The notes under the pieces are model-generated. The model saw only the letters and a program-made list of their open reading frames with translations, searched no databases and was not told where the DNA came from. A program made the position numbers and the translations under genes. From NCBI GenBank assembly GCA_018304165.1, contig JAGVWS010000018.1, forward strand, positions 1-33,113: DNA of 33,113 bases, written 5' to 3'. Origin of the DNA: Candidatus Pacearchaeota archaeon. GTDB taxonomy: Archaea; Nanobdellota; Nanobdellia; Pacearchaeales; GW2011-AR1. Each line of letters starts with the position of its first letter. Position 1 is the stretch's first letter. Positions 7,000 to 14,490 of the stretch are shown here, one piece after another.

Positions 7000-8106
7000 A
7001 TGAAAATCTTGGAGATATGCGAGTTTTCTGCGGGCATATGCGGAGTGTGGACTAGGGTCTTTCATGAATCAAAACTCCTTCAGAAGTTAGGGCATGAAGT
7101 ATATGTTTTTTCATCAGATATAGAAAAAGGAACAGGAAAGAAAGTTTCTTTAAAGGAATTAAGAGAGAAAATAGAAATTTGTCGCTTTCCTTCAAGGAAG
7201 ACATATTTCTCAGGAAATGTCCATGCCTTTAATTTTGAAAAAGAACTAAAAAAACTAAAGCCCCACATCGTAATAACTCATCTAATTCATCCGCATTCAT
7301 TTAGGGCTCTGAAGCTTTGCAGGGAGATGCAGATACCATGCATTATTGTTACTCATGCGCCGTTTGATGTTAAGAGAAATTTTCCTCTAAATATTATTAC
7401 TTGGGCTTACTATAATTTTCATGTTAAGAAAAAGATTAGGGGTTTTGACAAAGTTATAGCGATCACTAAGTGGGAAAGCCCGCATCTTTTGAAGATGGGA
7501 GCCTCTCCTAATAAAATTATTTATCTTCCAAATGGAATTCCCTCTGAATTTTTCAGGCAGAAGATTAAGCCATTCAGAAGAAAAAAATTAATGTTTCTCG
7601 GAAGAGTTGCTCCAGTCAAGAAATTAGAGACGCTAATAGCCTCTTTTAATAAAATAGAGGATAAACATTTAGTCTTGGAGATAGTCGGCCCTGTTGAGAA
7701 GGGTTACGAAGAAATAAAAAATTATAGCAGCCAAAGAATAATTTTCTCTCCAACTATCCGCAGTTTAAATGCCAAGATTAAAAAACTGCAGGAAGCAGAC
7801 ATCTTTATTCTTCCGAGCATGCGTGAAGGCCTGCCCCAATCACTAATTGAAGCAATGGCACTTGGAAAAATAGTTGTCTCCTCTGATACTGCCGGAGCTA
7901 AGGAAGTAATAATTGACGGGAAGAATGGTTTCTTATTCAATATTGGCGACAAAGATGATTTGGCTGAGAAAATTAAGCATGTTTTAAAGATGCATAACTC
8001 AGATATTGCTAAAATGCAGAAAGCAGCCCGTAATAGCGTCAGGGGTTTTGACTGGAAGATTGTTATAAACAAACTGAATAAATTAGTTAAGAGTTATAAA
8101 AAATGA
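7000..8106 (+). CDS. Glycosyltransferase family 4 (GT-B fold)
   Basis: This is a 368-residue GT-B enzyme. The N-terminal domain starts MKILEICEFSAGICGVWTRV and has the acceptor-side block VITHLIHPHSFRALK (91-105). The donor domain starts near 194 (KKLMFLGRVAPVKKLETLI) and has the retaining-enzyme EX7E motif as EGLPQSLIE (276-284), followed by KEVIIDGKNGFLF. It probably works at the cytoplasmic face on a lipid-linked oligosaccharide. The start is leaderless, with a TATA box 25.5 nt upstream. The 3' end runs into a repeat region in which the last codons of this gene appear to be copied again. Confidence 0.88.
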   Translation: MKILEICEFSAGICGVWTRVFHESKLLQKLGHEVYVFSSDIEKGTGKKVSLKELREKIEICRFPSRKTYFSGNVHAFNFEKELKKLKPHIVITHLIHPHSFRALKLCREMQIPCIIVTHAPFDVKRNFPLNIITWAYYNFHVKKKIRGFDKVIAITKWESPHLLKMGASPNKIIYLPNGIPSEFFRQKIKPFRRKKLMFLGRVAPVKKLETLIASFNKIEDKHLVLEIVGPVEKGYEEIKNYSSQRIIFSPTIRSLNAKIKKLQEADIFILPSMREGLPQSLIEAMALGKIVVSSDTAGAKEVIIDGKNGFLFNIGDKDDLAEKIKHVLKMHNSDIAKMQKAARNSVRGFDWKIVINKLNKLVKSYKK

Positions 8107-8165
8107 TAAGCATAATAATAAATTTTGCTTAGCAATAGTAAAGGAAAAATGATAAGCATAATAAT
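8099..8165 (+). repeat. Imperfect duplication of the 3' end of the GT4 gene
   Basis: A 21-nt string beginning AAAAATGATAAGCATAAT occurs at 8099-8119 and again at 8145-8165. The first copy contains the GT4 stop codon. Before each copy the frame reads a similar tail: LVKSYKK-stop in the gene and IVKEK-stop in the second copy, each followed by TAA. Confidence 0.6.
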
Positions 8166-8407
8166 CAATAAGTCAAATCATGCTATAAATAATTTAAGTT
8201 GGAAAGGAGTTGATTAATAACTAATAAAGTCAGCAATATTTTGAGCATACTATGGCTAAAATTAATCTATAGTAGCTTAATAATTATTGATAAACCTGTA
8301 ACCTGAATAAATAACAGAAGATAAAACAATTAACTAAATTGAATAACCTGCAACCTGAATAAATAACAGAAGATAAAACAATTAACTAAATTTAATAATA
8401 ACTAAAA
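8107..8407. other. Gene-free spacer between the GT4 and GT2 genes
   Basis: This 301-nt spacer holds the tail duplication above and a 52-bp direct repeat, with many stops in all frames. No ORF, RNA gene or clear promoter was found. A weak AT-rich box (AAATTTAATA) lies just upstream of the GT2 start. Confidence 0.6.
8293..8396. repeat. Two tandem copies of a 52-bp repeat
   Basis: Units at 8293-8344 and 8345-8396 begin AACCTGTAACCTG and AACCTGCAACCTG respectively. They differ at only two positions (T/C near the start, G/T near the end). The array ends 11 nt before the ATG of the GT2 gene. Confidence 0.9.
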
Positions 8408-9310
8408 ATGAAAATCAGCATTATCATCACAGCTTATCATGAAGAGAAAACTATTGGAAGGGCGCTCGAGGCATTCCTAAAACAGAAGATTCCTGAGAAT
8501 TATGAGATAATCGGAGTCTGCCCCGACGGGGAAACTGCAGGAGTCATTAAAAAATATGCAAAGAAGAACAGGAGAATAAAATATATAAAAGACCCGCACA
8601 AAGGAAAACCGACTGCCCTTAATTTGGCTTTTAAAAGAGCTAAGGGCAATATACTGATTCTTACTGACGGAGATGTTTATTCTTCAAGTAATTCTGTTAA
8701 AGAATTGCTGAAGCTCTTCATTGATAAAAAAGTTGGTGCTGTCGCAGGCAGGCCAGTATCAATAAGCCCGCGCAATAATATATATGGTTATTGGTCGCAT
8801 GTTCTTACTAACATAGCTCATGAGTTGAGGCTTGAAGCCAGCGAAAGAAACTCATTCATTCACTGTACGGGTTATCTATATGCAATAAGAAGGGAAGCAT
8901 TAAAGAAAATTCCGGTAATACCATCAAATACTCTGGCAGATGACGGTTATATTTCTCATAAGCTTTTTGATGCGGGCTCCAAAATCGGCTATGCTCCAAG
9001 AGCGGAAGTTTATATTAGATATCCTGATAATTTTAAGGACTGGGTTAAGCAGAAGAAGAGAAGCACTGGAGGATATAACCAGCTTAAAGAATTTGGAATA
9101 AAGCACAAAGAACAGCGAAGCTTTATATGGGAAAGCCTTGGTTTCTGGAGAGTTTTAAAATTTGCCAGAAGCCCGAAGGAGTTATTATGGAGTATTGCTC
9201 TCTTATTATCAAGACTCTATCTCTGGCTCTTGATTTACAGAGATGTCAATGTTCACAAAAATAGGCTCTTTGGCAGGTATGGCTGGGAGAGAATTGAATC
9301 GACTAAGTAA
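8408..9310 (+). CDS. Glycosyltransferase family 2
   Basis: This 300-residue GT-A enzyme opens with MKISIIITAYHEEKTIGRAL. It has a DxD-type motif ILTDGDVYSSS (near 92-102), GKPTALNLAF typical of processive-type GT2 enzymes, and an ADDGYISHKLF acceptor/base block (near 177-187) followed by the QKKRSTGGYNQ segment that resembles the QxxRW region. A hydrophobic segment near 255-275 may touch the membrane. It probably adds a sugar to the cell-surface or N-linked glycan. Its upstream spacer contains short ATG-initiated strings reading M-I-S-I-I-I, like the start of this protein; these may be chance or decayed duplications. Confidence 0.85.
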   Translation: MKISIIITAYHEEKTIGRALEAFLKQKIPENYEIIGVCPDGETAGVIKKYAKKNRRIKYIKDPHKGKPTALNLAFKRAKGNILILTDGDVYSSSNSVKELLKLFIDKKVGAVAGRPVSISPRNNIYGYWSHVLTNIAHELRLEASERNSFIHCTGYLYAIRREALKKIPVIPSNTLADDGYISHKLFDAGSKIGYAPRAEVYIRYPDNFKDWVKQKKRSTGGYNQLKEFGIKHKEQRSFIWESLGFWRVLKFARSPKELLWSIALLLSRLYLWLLIYRDVNVHKNRLFGRYGWERIESTK

Positions 9311-9345
9311 GTTGCATTCTGTATAAGGCAAGGCACAACATTCCG

Positions 9346-9456
9346 AATAGCTTAAATAGTTAAAAATGTCACCAAGCAATCAAATAGCTTAAATAGTTAA
9401 AAATGTCACCAAGCAATTGAATAGCTTAAATAGTTAAAGATGCCCTCAAGCAATTG
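9346..9456. repeat. Three tandem copies of a 37-bp repeat
   Basis: Units start at 9346, 9383 and 9420, each beginning AATAGCTTAAATAGTTAAA. The first two then read ATGTCACCAAGCAAT and the third ATGCCCTCAAGCAAT. Each unit carries a TATA-like TTAAATA and an ATG 12 nt after it. The junction sequence ATTGAATAGCTTAAATAG resembles the end of the upstream gene (ATTGAATCGACTAAGTAA). Confidence 0.9.
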
Positions 9457-9481
9457 GAAAAAGAATATGGCGGAAAAATAA
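9440..9481 (+). other. Possible 13-codon mini-ORF before the methyltransferase
   Basis: The third 37-bp repeat opens an ORF encoding MPSSNWKKNMAEK. It stops 1 nt before the ATG of the next gene. It could be a leader peptide or an abandoned gene start; there is no independent evidence that it is translated. Confidence 0.2.
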
Positions 9482-9482
9482 T

Positions 9483-10037
9483 ATGATACAGAAGAGATTT
9501 ATACTTATTGAACATTTTTGCAGAGGAGAAGTTCTGCATCTTGGAGGGGGAGAGCCGGAACGCGGGATATCCCTCAACAATCTATTAAAAGAAAAGCATA
9601 AGGTCTGGAGCGTGGATATACAAAGAGGAGCAGATTATGTGAGAGACCTTAATGCTAAAGACTGGAAGATAAAACGGACTTTTGATACTGTTCTGGCTCC
9701 GGAGATTATAGAGCATGTTGGCAATCCTATCAGCTTTATCCGCAACTGCGCACGGCTTACTAAGAAAGGTGGCATTTGTGTCGTAAGCACGCCCAATGCA
9801 TCAAGCCTAATCTATCTTTATAATCCCAGGTGGTGCGTGACGGACCCTTATCTGGGGCTCGTGCATATTCATGCATTTACTAAGCCTATGATTGAGGAGA
9901 TAATGAAAGCAGGTGGCTTCAAGATTGTGTATAGTTCATACTTAAATGAATTCTTGTATAATCCCTTCGGACGCCTTATATGCCACATCTTTCCCCGTTT
10001 AAGGGGAGATATATTTATTGTAGGAAGAAAACTCTGA
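9483..10037 (+). CDS. Class I SAM-dependent methyltransferase
   Basis: This 184-residue Rossmann protein has SAM motif I as EVLHLGGGEPERG (16-28), motif II VWSVDIQRG (near 38-46), and a motif IV region TVLAPEIIEHVGNPISFI. These are followed by LTKKGGICVVSTPNA, as in Methyltransf_11/23 enzymes. The target is unknown. Its place between glycosyltransferases suggests O-methylation of a glycan sugar or of a lipid-linked intermediate. No Shine-Dalgarno sequence is evident. The ATG is 1 nt after a mini-ORF arising from the upstream repeats, and the family's N-terminal motif lies close to this start, so the N-terminus could extend elsewhere in related genomes. Confidence 0.8.
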   Translation: MIQKRFILIEHFCRGEVLHLGGGEPERGISLNNLLKEKHKVWSVDIQRGADYVRDLNAKDWKIKRTFDTVLAPEIIEHVGNPISFIRNCARLTKKGGICVVSTPNASSLIYLYNPRWCVTDPYLGLVHIHAFTKPMIEEIMKAGGFKIVYSSYLNEFLYNPFGRLICHIFPRLRGDIFIVGRKL

Positions 10038-10087
10038 AAACCTTCTAAGCAAAAACTATCTCTAGAGGGGGAAGGCTCGGTAAAACA

Positions 10088-10095
10088 TATTTAAA
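10088..10095 (+). promoter_or_regulatory. Candidate TATA box for the GT39-like gene
   Basis: TATTTAAA lies about 29 nt before the ATG at 10121, with no good Shine-Dalgarno sequence between. It is probably a leaderless or near-leaderless promoter. Confidence 0.45.
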
Positions 10096-10120
10096 GGGAG
10101 ATGCAATAAAATTAATTAGG

Positions 10121-11848
10121 ATGGACGCCAAGGATTCTGCAGAACCGAAGAGCAGCAGGGCAAATGAGACTGAAGAGGATAATACTATAGAGATAAGAAA
10201 AGACCGCATAAAAAAGCTGATTAAGGATAATGAGAATCTGTTGCTAATTCTCCTGCTCGGCTTTACAATAATATTCAGGCTTTATTATTTTTTCAAGCTC
10301 GGAAACCAGCCGATATGGTGGGATGAAGGGGATTATCTTGCGATAGCAAAAGTATGGGCACTGAATCTTCCCACTCCAGAATGGATGGCGCACTTCACGG
10401 GCATGCGTCCTTTATTCCTGCCCCTCCTCTGGACTCTGTTCTTTAAGATAGGTTTTGGAGAATCATTAGTCAGATTCTTCACTCTCTTGCTTCCAAGCAT
10501 TGGCTCAGTCTATGTGCTTTACCTTCTTGGAAGGGATATGTACAGCAAAAAAGTCGGGTTAGCGGCAGGAATGATGCTTTCTACATATTGGGTCTGGAAT
10601 TTCTATTCTTTCAGACTGCTTACTGACATTCCGGCAGTTTTCTTTGGACTGCTGTCATTTTACTTTTTCTGGAGTTGGTATGAAAAACAAGGAAAGCCGA
10701 AAGGCCTCTACCTGTCAATGTTATTCGGAGTCTTGGCTTTCTCAACGAGATTTCCTTATGCTTTAGTTCCCGTAACATCTTTTGCCTACCTCTTTATCAC
10801 GAGAAAGTTTAGTATATTTAAAGATAAAACAATATGGAAGGCAGTGCTTCTTGCATTAATTCTTCTACTGCCTTACCTGATTTATCTCGCAAGCATTAAT
10901 TTCGCTCCTCTTCAATTCTATTTTGGAGAGAAGGCAGTTTCTATCAAGAATCCAATTCAATGGAACCTGATACCAATGAGCTTTTCTCTGCTCCATGGGT
11001 TCTGGTTAATACTCTCAATAATAGGCCTGGTGGCGCTTGCCCCTCTATTCCTGGGTTTTGATTTGGTTTGGAAGCAGAAAGATAAGTCAATGAATCCAAG
11101 CTTGTTATTAGTTTTGTGGATGTTAATCCATTTCTTATTCTACATCGCAATAATCCGGGCAGGCAATGACCGCTGGCTATTGATGATAACAATGAGTCTA
11201 TTCATTTTGGGAGCAAAAGGAATGGTGCTTATCTATGAATATGTCAAGAAATATTCCAAAATTGTCGGAATAATAATAGCACTAATTATCTTATTGGGCG
11301 GCGCTTACCAGAATATCGCTCATTCGGTTGACTTAATTGAAGGCAAGAAAACAAGTTATATTGCAGTCAGGGAGGCTGGATTATGGCTTAGGGAAAACAC
11401 GCCTCAAAATGCCAGGATAATTACTCCTTCAATAGTCCAGAATCAATATTATTCCGAAAGGGACAGCTACGATTTATTTTATAATAATAGCCTTCTGCCG
11501 GAGGGATGCATGGACCTCTATGGAGCAACAGTTGTAAACGACAGCTGCCAAAAAGCTTCAGAAGAGCTATTCAATGAAAAAGTTGCTGTTGTAAAGCCGG
11601 ATTATTATGTCATCTCAGTTTATGAGCCCGTCTTTACCCCTCAATGGGCTTATTCTTATCCCCAAAGGAATAATCTTGCTTTCATAAATGCCTTCTTCCA
11701 GCCGGAAAATCAACAGCAGGCTGTGCTGGTTATCTACAAATTTCCGGAAGACTTCATTCCTGTTGCGCCCGGAGAAAGCAACTGCAAATTCTACGAAGAG
11801 GGGTTCTACATCCAGCACTGCAAATTCTACATCAAGCAATATCTCTAA
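10121..11848 (+). CDS. Polytopic dolichyl-phosphate-sugar glycosyltransferase (GT39/ArnT-like)
   Basis: This 575-residue protein has a charged cytoplasmic N-terminus (1-40), about ten or more membrane helices from residue 41 on, and a soluble C-terminal domain (from about 420). The first extracytoplasmic loop carries the acidic signature of the GT-C superfamily as IWWDEGDYLA (65-74), with D68/E69 as the likely catalytic pair. Such enzymes use polyprenyl-phosphate sugars on the outer face of the membrane. It may add a terminal sugar to the glycan or modify proteins directly. Two cysteines lie near the C-terminus (NCKFY and HCKFY). The GT2 at 16495, a dolichyl-phosphate sugar synthase type, could supply its donor. 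Confidence 0.82.
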   Translation: MDAKDSAEPKSSRANETEEDNTIEIRKDRIKKLIKDNENLLLILLLGFTIIFRLYYFFKLGNQPIWWDEGDYLAIAKVWALNLPTPEWMAHFTGMRPLFLPLLWTLFFKIGFGESLVRFFTLLLPSIGSVYVLYLLGRDMYSKKVGLAAGMMLSTYWVWNFYSFRLLTDIPAVFFGLLSFYFFWSWYEKQGKPKGLYLSMLFGVLAFSTRFPYALVPVTSFAYLFITRKFSIFKDKTIWKAVLLALILLLPYLIYLASINFAPLQFYFGEKAVSIKNPIQWNLIPMSFSLLHGFWLILSIIGLVALAPLFLGFDLVWKQKDKSMNPSLLLVLWMLIHFLFYIAIIRAGNDRWLLMITMSLFILGAKGMVLIYEYVKKYSKIVGIIIALIILLGGAYQNIAHSVDLIEGKKTSYIAVREAGLWLRENTPQNARIITPSIVQNQYYSERDSYDLFYNNSLLPEGCMDLYGATVVNDSCQKASEELFNEKVAVVKPDYYVISVYEPVFTPQWAYSYPQRNNLAFINAFFQPENQQQAVLVIYKFPEDFIPVAPGESNCKFYEEGFYIQHCKFYIKQYL

Positions 11849-12059
11849 TTTTACTAAATAGCTCTGGTGAATTCATCCATTCAGATCAGAAGAAAATTAA
11901 ACACATCATAACTTTTTGAGCACTATCTCTATCTCTTCAACCAAATTAAATCTTCATCATGACTACTTCTACTTCTCCAACCAAATTATATAGTTAATTA
12001 TGTTTTAGGTCTTTTTCATAATTAATTCTATCTCTCCAACCAGATTATTTAGCTTAATC
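11849..12059. repeat. Spacer holding three extra degenerate copies of the methyltransferase 3' end
   Basis: On the minus strand, the last codons of the gene at 12060-12497 read VGEIEIVLKKI-stop. Three downstream copies read NLVGEIELIMKKT-stop (12005-12046), NLVGEVEVVMMKI-stop (11946-11987) and NLVEEIEIVLKKL-stop (11906-11947). Each copy keeps frame and its own stop codon. Confidence 0.75.
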
Positions 12060-12497
12060 CTAAATCTTCTTAAGCACTATCTCTATCTCTCCAACAGGGA
12101 TTATCCAGCAAAGAAACCTTTCATAAAGATTAAATTTTTTATTATAATATCCCTCTAATAGCTGATGAAATGTAAACCATCCGAAAAACCTCTTGTGGCT
12201 TAAATCATTGTAGCCGTTTCCGTTTGAGAAGTGAGGCACTCTTATGTGCATTCTTCCGCCAGTCTTTAATATCCTTTCTATTTCCCCGAGAGTTTTGAAC
12301 AAGTCATTTACATGCTCTAGTATGTGCGAGCAGTAAATATAATCAAATTCTTCTTTTTTGAAGGGAAACGGAAATTTATCCAGATCGTGAATAACGTCTG
12401 CTTTGTATTGTGAATTATAATCCAGATTAACCCATCCTTCTCTTGGATTTTTATAATCTTTTCCGCACCCAATGTTTAATTTTTTTATCTTATTCAT
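12060..12497 (-). CDS. Small class I SAM-dependent methyltransferase
   Basis: This 145-residue protein has SAM motif I LNIGCGKDYKN (7-17), the acidic motif NLDYNSQYKADVIHDLD (24-40), and FDYIYCSHILEHVNDLFKTL then ERILKTGGRMHIRVPH, typical of Methyltransf_11-type enzymes. It is short but contains the full core. It probably methylates a glycan or a lipid-linked intermediate. It overlaps the upstream GT2 by 4 nt (ATGA), which implies translational coupling as the last gene of the operon starting at 15470. The C-terminal tail VGEIEIVLKKI is copied three more times in the downstream spacer. Confidence 0.8.
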   Translation of the reverse strand: MNKIKKLNIGCGKDYKNPREGWVNLDYNSQYKADVIHDLDKFPFPFKKEEFDYIYCSHILEHVNDLFKTLGEIERILKTGGRMHIRVPHFSNGNGYNDLSHKRFFGWFTFHQLLEGYYNKKFNLYERFLCWIIPVGEIEIVLKKI

Positions 12498-13447
12498 TCT
12501 ATATTAAATGGCGATTTTATGTAGTTGTAAACATATATGCTTAGCTCCCCTAAACATGCTATTGGGTGGAATAGCCATGCGCTTTCAGGCTTCTTTATGA
12601 ATCCCCTGATAGTGTCAATTATTACAGGTATTATTAATGCTATGTAAATGCTCGCTCTTAACAGGTTCTTCTTGGTCATGCCATAATTATATTTTATTCT
12701 CACCTCTTTAGCAACTCTCCTCTTAATTCTTCTTATCTTGTTAGAGAAGAATCTCGGCTGATTATGGATTATTCCTGTCTTGACCTTTGCAAATGAGTTA
12801 TAACCATTATTCACCAGCTCATAAATTAAATCTGAGTGTATGAATGTTTCTTTCACGAACTTTCTTAGTATCTTGGTTCTTATTAGGAACCCATTTGAAC
12901 CCATTGGCGGAACTTTTTTATTGTTTAATAATCTGCATTTTAGATAGTCTCCTCTATCTAAGTCTTCATGGGGATAATCAGTCCAGTCACCATACAGGTA
13001 GCACCAGCGATTATACAATCCCAAGTACATTGCGAGGGGATCATCTCCGCCTATTAGCGCCTGGTACTTTACACCCCACTTATCATTCTTCCTGTATGAA
13101 AAGTACAGCGTGTCTGCAAAGAATATTCTTTTGTCGCTGAATGGTCTCATCATCCTGGTAATCCAGTCCTTCCCCATAAGGATGTTGTCAGCATCAATGA
13201 AAGCAATAATTTTTCCCCTTGCTTTTTTTATTCCTATTATTCTTGCTGCTTCCTCAACTCTTTTAGGATTATTGATTATCTTGACAGGATATTTCTTGGC
13301 AATTATTAATGTATTATCCGCAGAACCGCCGTCAATAAGCAGAACCTCATACTTGCTCATGGAATAATCCTGCGAGAATATGCTTTTCAGGCACTCATTG
13401 AGTGTTCTTTCATTATTGTATGTCGGAAGGATTATTGTAAGATTCAT
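12494..13447 (-). CDS. Glycosyltransferase family 2, membrane-anchored
   Basis: This 317-residue GT-A enzyme starts MNLTIILPTYNNERTLNECL. It has a nucleotide-binding region LLIDGGSADNT (36-46), a DxD motif AFIDADNILMG (near 82-92) and a C-terminal hydrophobic segment ASIYIALIIPVIIDTIRGF that likely anchors it. It overlaps both neighbours by ATGA (4 nt), so it sits inside a tightly coupled operon with an upstream paralogous GT2 and a downstream methyltransferase. It probably elongates the lipid-linked glycan on the cytoplasmic side. Donor and acceptor are unknown. Confidence 0.85.
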   Translation of the reverse strand: MNLTIILPTYNNERTLNECLKSIFSQDYSMSKYEVLLIDGGSADNTLIIAKKYPVKIINNPKRVEEAARIIGIKKARGKIIAFIDADNILMGKDWITRMMRPFSDKRIFFADTLYFSYRKNDKWGVKYQALIGGDDPLAMYLGLYNRWCYLYGDWTDYPHEDLDRGDYLKCRLLNNKKVPPMGSNGFLIRTKILRKFVKETFIHSDLIYELVNNGYNSFAKVKTGIIHNQPRFFSNKIRRIKRRVAKEVRIKYNYGMTKKNLLRASIYIALIIPVIIDTIRGFIKKPESAWLFHPIACLGELSIYVYNYIKSPFNIE

Positions 13448-14490
13448 TTTGGTTTTTCAGTCACCAATTTTTCTTTTGAGTGCATTCCATCTCTTGTTGG
13501 TCCATCCTCTCCTGCGAATAATCCTCTGATCATTCCAACTGCATACATTATTTGTGTTATAAATGTTAAGAGTATCACTGGGAGAAACATCTTGCTGCTT
13601 CTGCTTCTTATTCCTGTTATTATCAGGAATAATACATAGATTCCCAGTAATGTCATATAAATATAGGATATTGGTTTGAATATTAGTGATAGTATTCCTC
13701 CAATGACTAATCCCGATAAGAATAATAATGGCATGAAAAATGTTAGCTTTCTTGAGTTTTGCGGGTATAATTTCATGAAGAATCCTCTCCACATTCCCCA
13801 GAACAATACCTGTCTTAAGTGGTTTCTTAATGATGCTCTTGGATGATGATACACTAGTACTTCTGGATCATAAATTATCTTTTTTCCACTTTTTATTAGT
13901 GAATAGCATATCTGTGTATCTTCTCCACCCCAATACTTTGAGTCAAAGCCTCCGGTATTATCAAATTCTTTCTTCCTTACTAAAAAATTACATGTTGGCC
14001 AATCATCAATTTCCCTTTTTTTCCCCTTTTCGTATCTTATTCCCGTGAATTTTGAGCTTAATGCATATACCTTATTTGACAGTTTCTGGAAGAATGTTGC
14101 TCCTTTGGGCAATACTCCCGGTCCCCCTATTCCTATGACGTTTATATTATCAAATACCCTTTCTGCATTCTTCAGCCAGTCTTTTTCTGGGTATGCATCG
14201 TCGTCTATGAATGCCAGTATTTCTCCCCTGGCATGCTTAGCCCCTATATTTCTTTTTATTGCAGGTGAAACTTTCCCGGTATTTATTATTTGTACATTTT
14301 CTATATTTTTGAATTCATTTGTCCCATCAGCATTTGGAAGTATTATTAGTTCAAAATTTTTGTATGTTAATCTTTCATAATAGGGTATTGCTGTCCTGAA
14401 ATAATCGCTTATTTTCTTCATCGGGATTATTATAGAATATCTTATCTTATTCCTTGTTTTTTTGATTAGTGTAGGTTTTTTTTGTACCAT
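13444..14490 (-). CDS. Glycosyltransferase family 2 with C-terminal membrane helices (paralogue of 15537)
   Basis: The frame opens at 14538, but Met17 (14490, MVQKKPTLIKK) limits overlap with the upstream gene to 25 nt and still precedes the GT2 core RYSIIIPMKK; I favour it. Core motifs are RNIGAKHARGEILAFIDDDAYPEK (the DxD region), the TGGFDSKYWGGEDTQIC acceptor block, and YHHPRASLRNHLRQ. Three or so helices close the protein. It is closely related to the GT2 at 15537, including a 65-nt stretch of identical DNA over the DxD region. The stop overlaps the next GT2 start by ATGA. Confidence 0.85.
   Translation of the reverse strand: MVQKKPTLIKKTRNKIRYSIIIPMKKISDYFRTAIPYYERLTYKNFELIILPNADGTNEFKNIENVQIINTGKVSPAIKRNIGAKHARGEILAFIDDDAYPEKDWLKNAERVFDNINVIGIGGPGVLPKGATFFQKLSNKVYALSSKFTGIRYEKGKKREIDDWPTCNFLVRKKEFDNTGGFDSKYWGGEDTQICYSLIKSGKKIIYDPEVLVYHHPRASLRNHLRQVLFWGMWRGFFMKLYPQNSRKLTFFMPLLFLSGLVIGGILSLIFKPISYIYMTLLGIYVLFLIITGIRSRSSKMFLPVILLTFITQIMYAVGMIRGLFAGEDGPTRDGMHSKEKLVTEKPK
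14174..14238. repeat. 65-bp sequence identical to 16231-16295
   Basis: The sequence is identical at both positions, inside two paralogous GT2 genes, and covers the codons for GAKHARGEILAFIDDD and the following YPEKDWL region. Flanking DNA diverges at once on both sides. Confidence 0.9.

Noticed and set aside
8102-8175. ATG-initiated strings reading M-I-S-I-I-I, like a GT2 N-terminus
   Set aside because: They stop within a few codons and are equally explained as part of the duplicated GT4 stop region; not annotated as gene remnants.
13457-13792. 111-residue alternative frame inside the GT2 gene
   Set aside because: It is a frame shadow of the GT2 membrane domain with no start signal.
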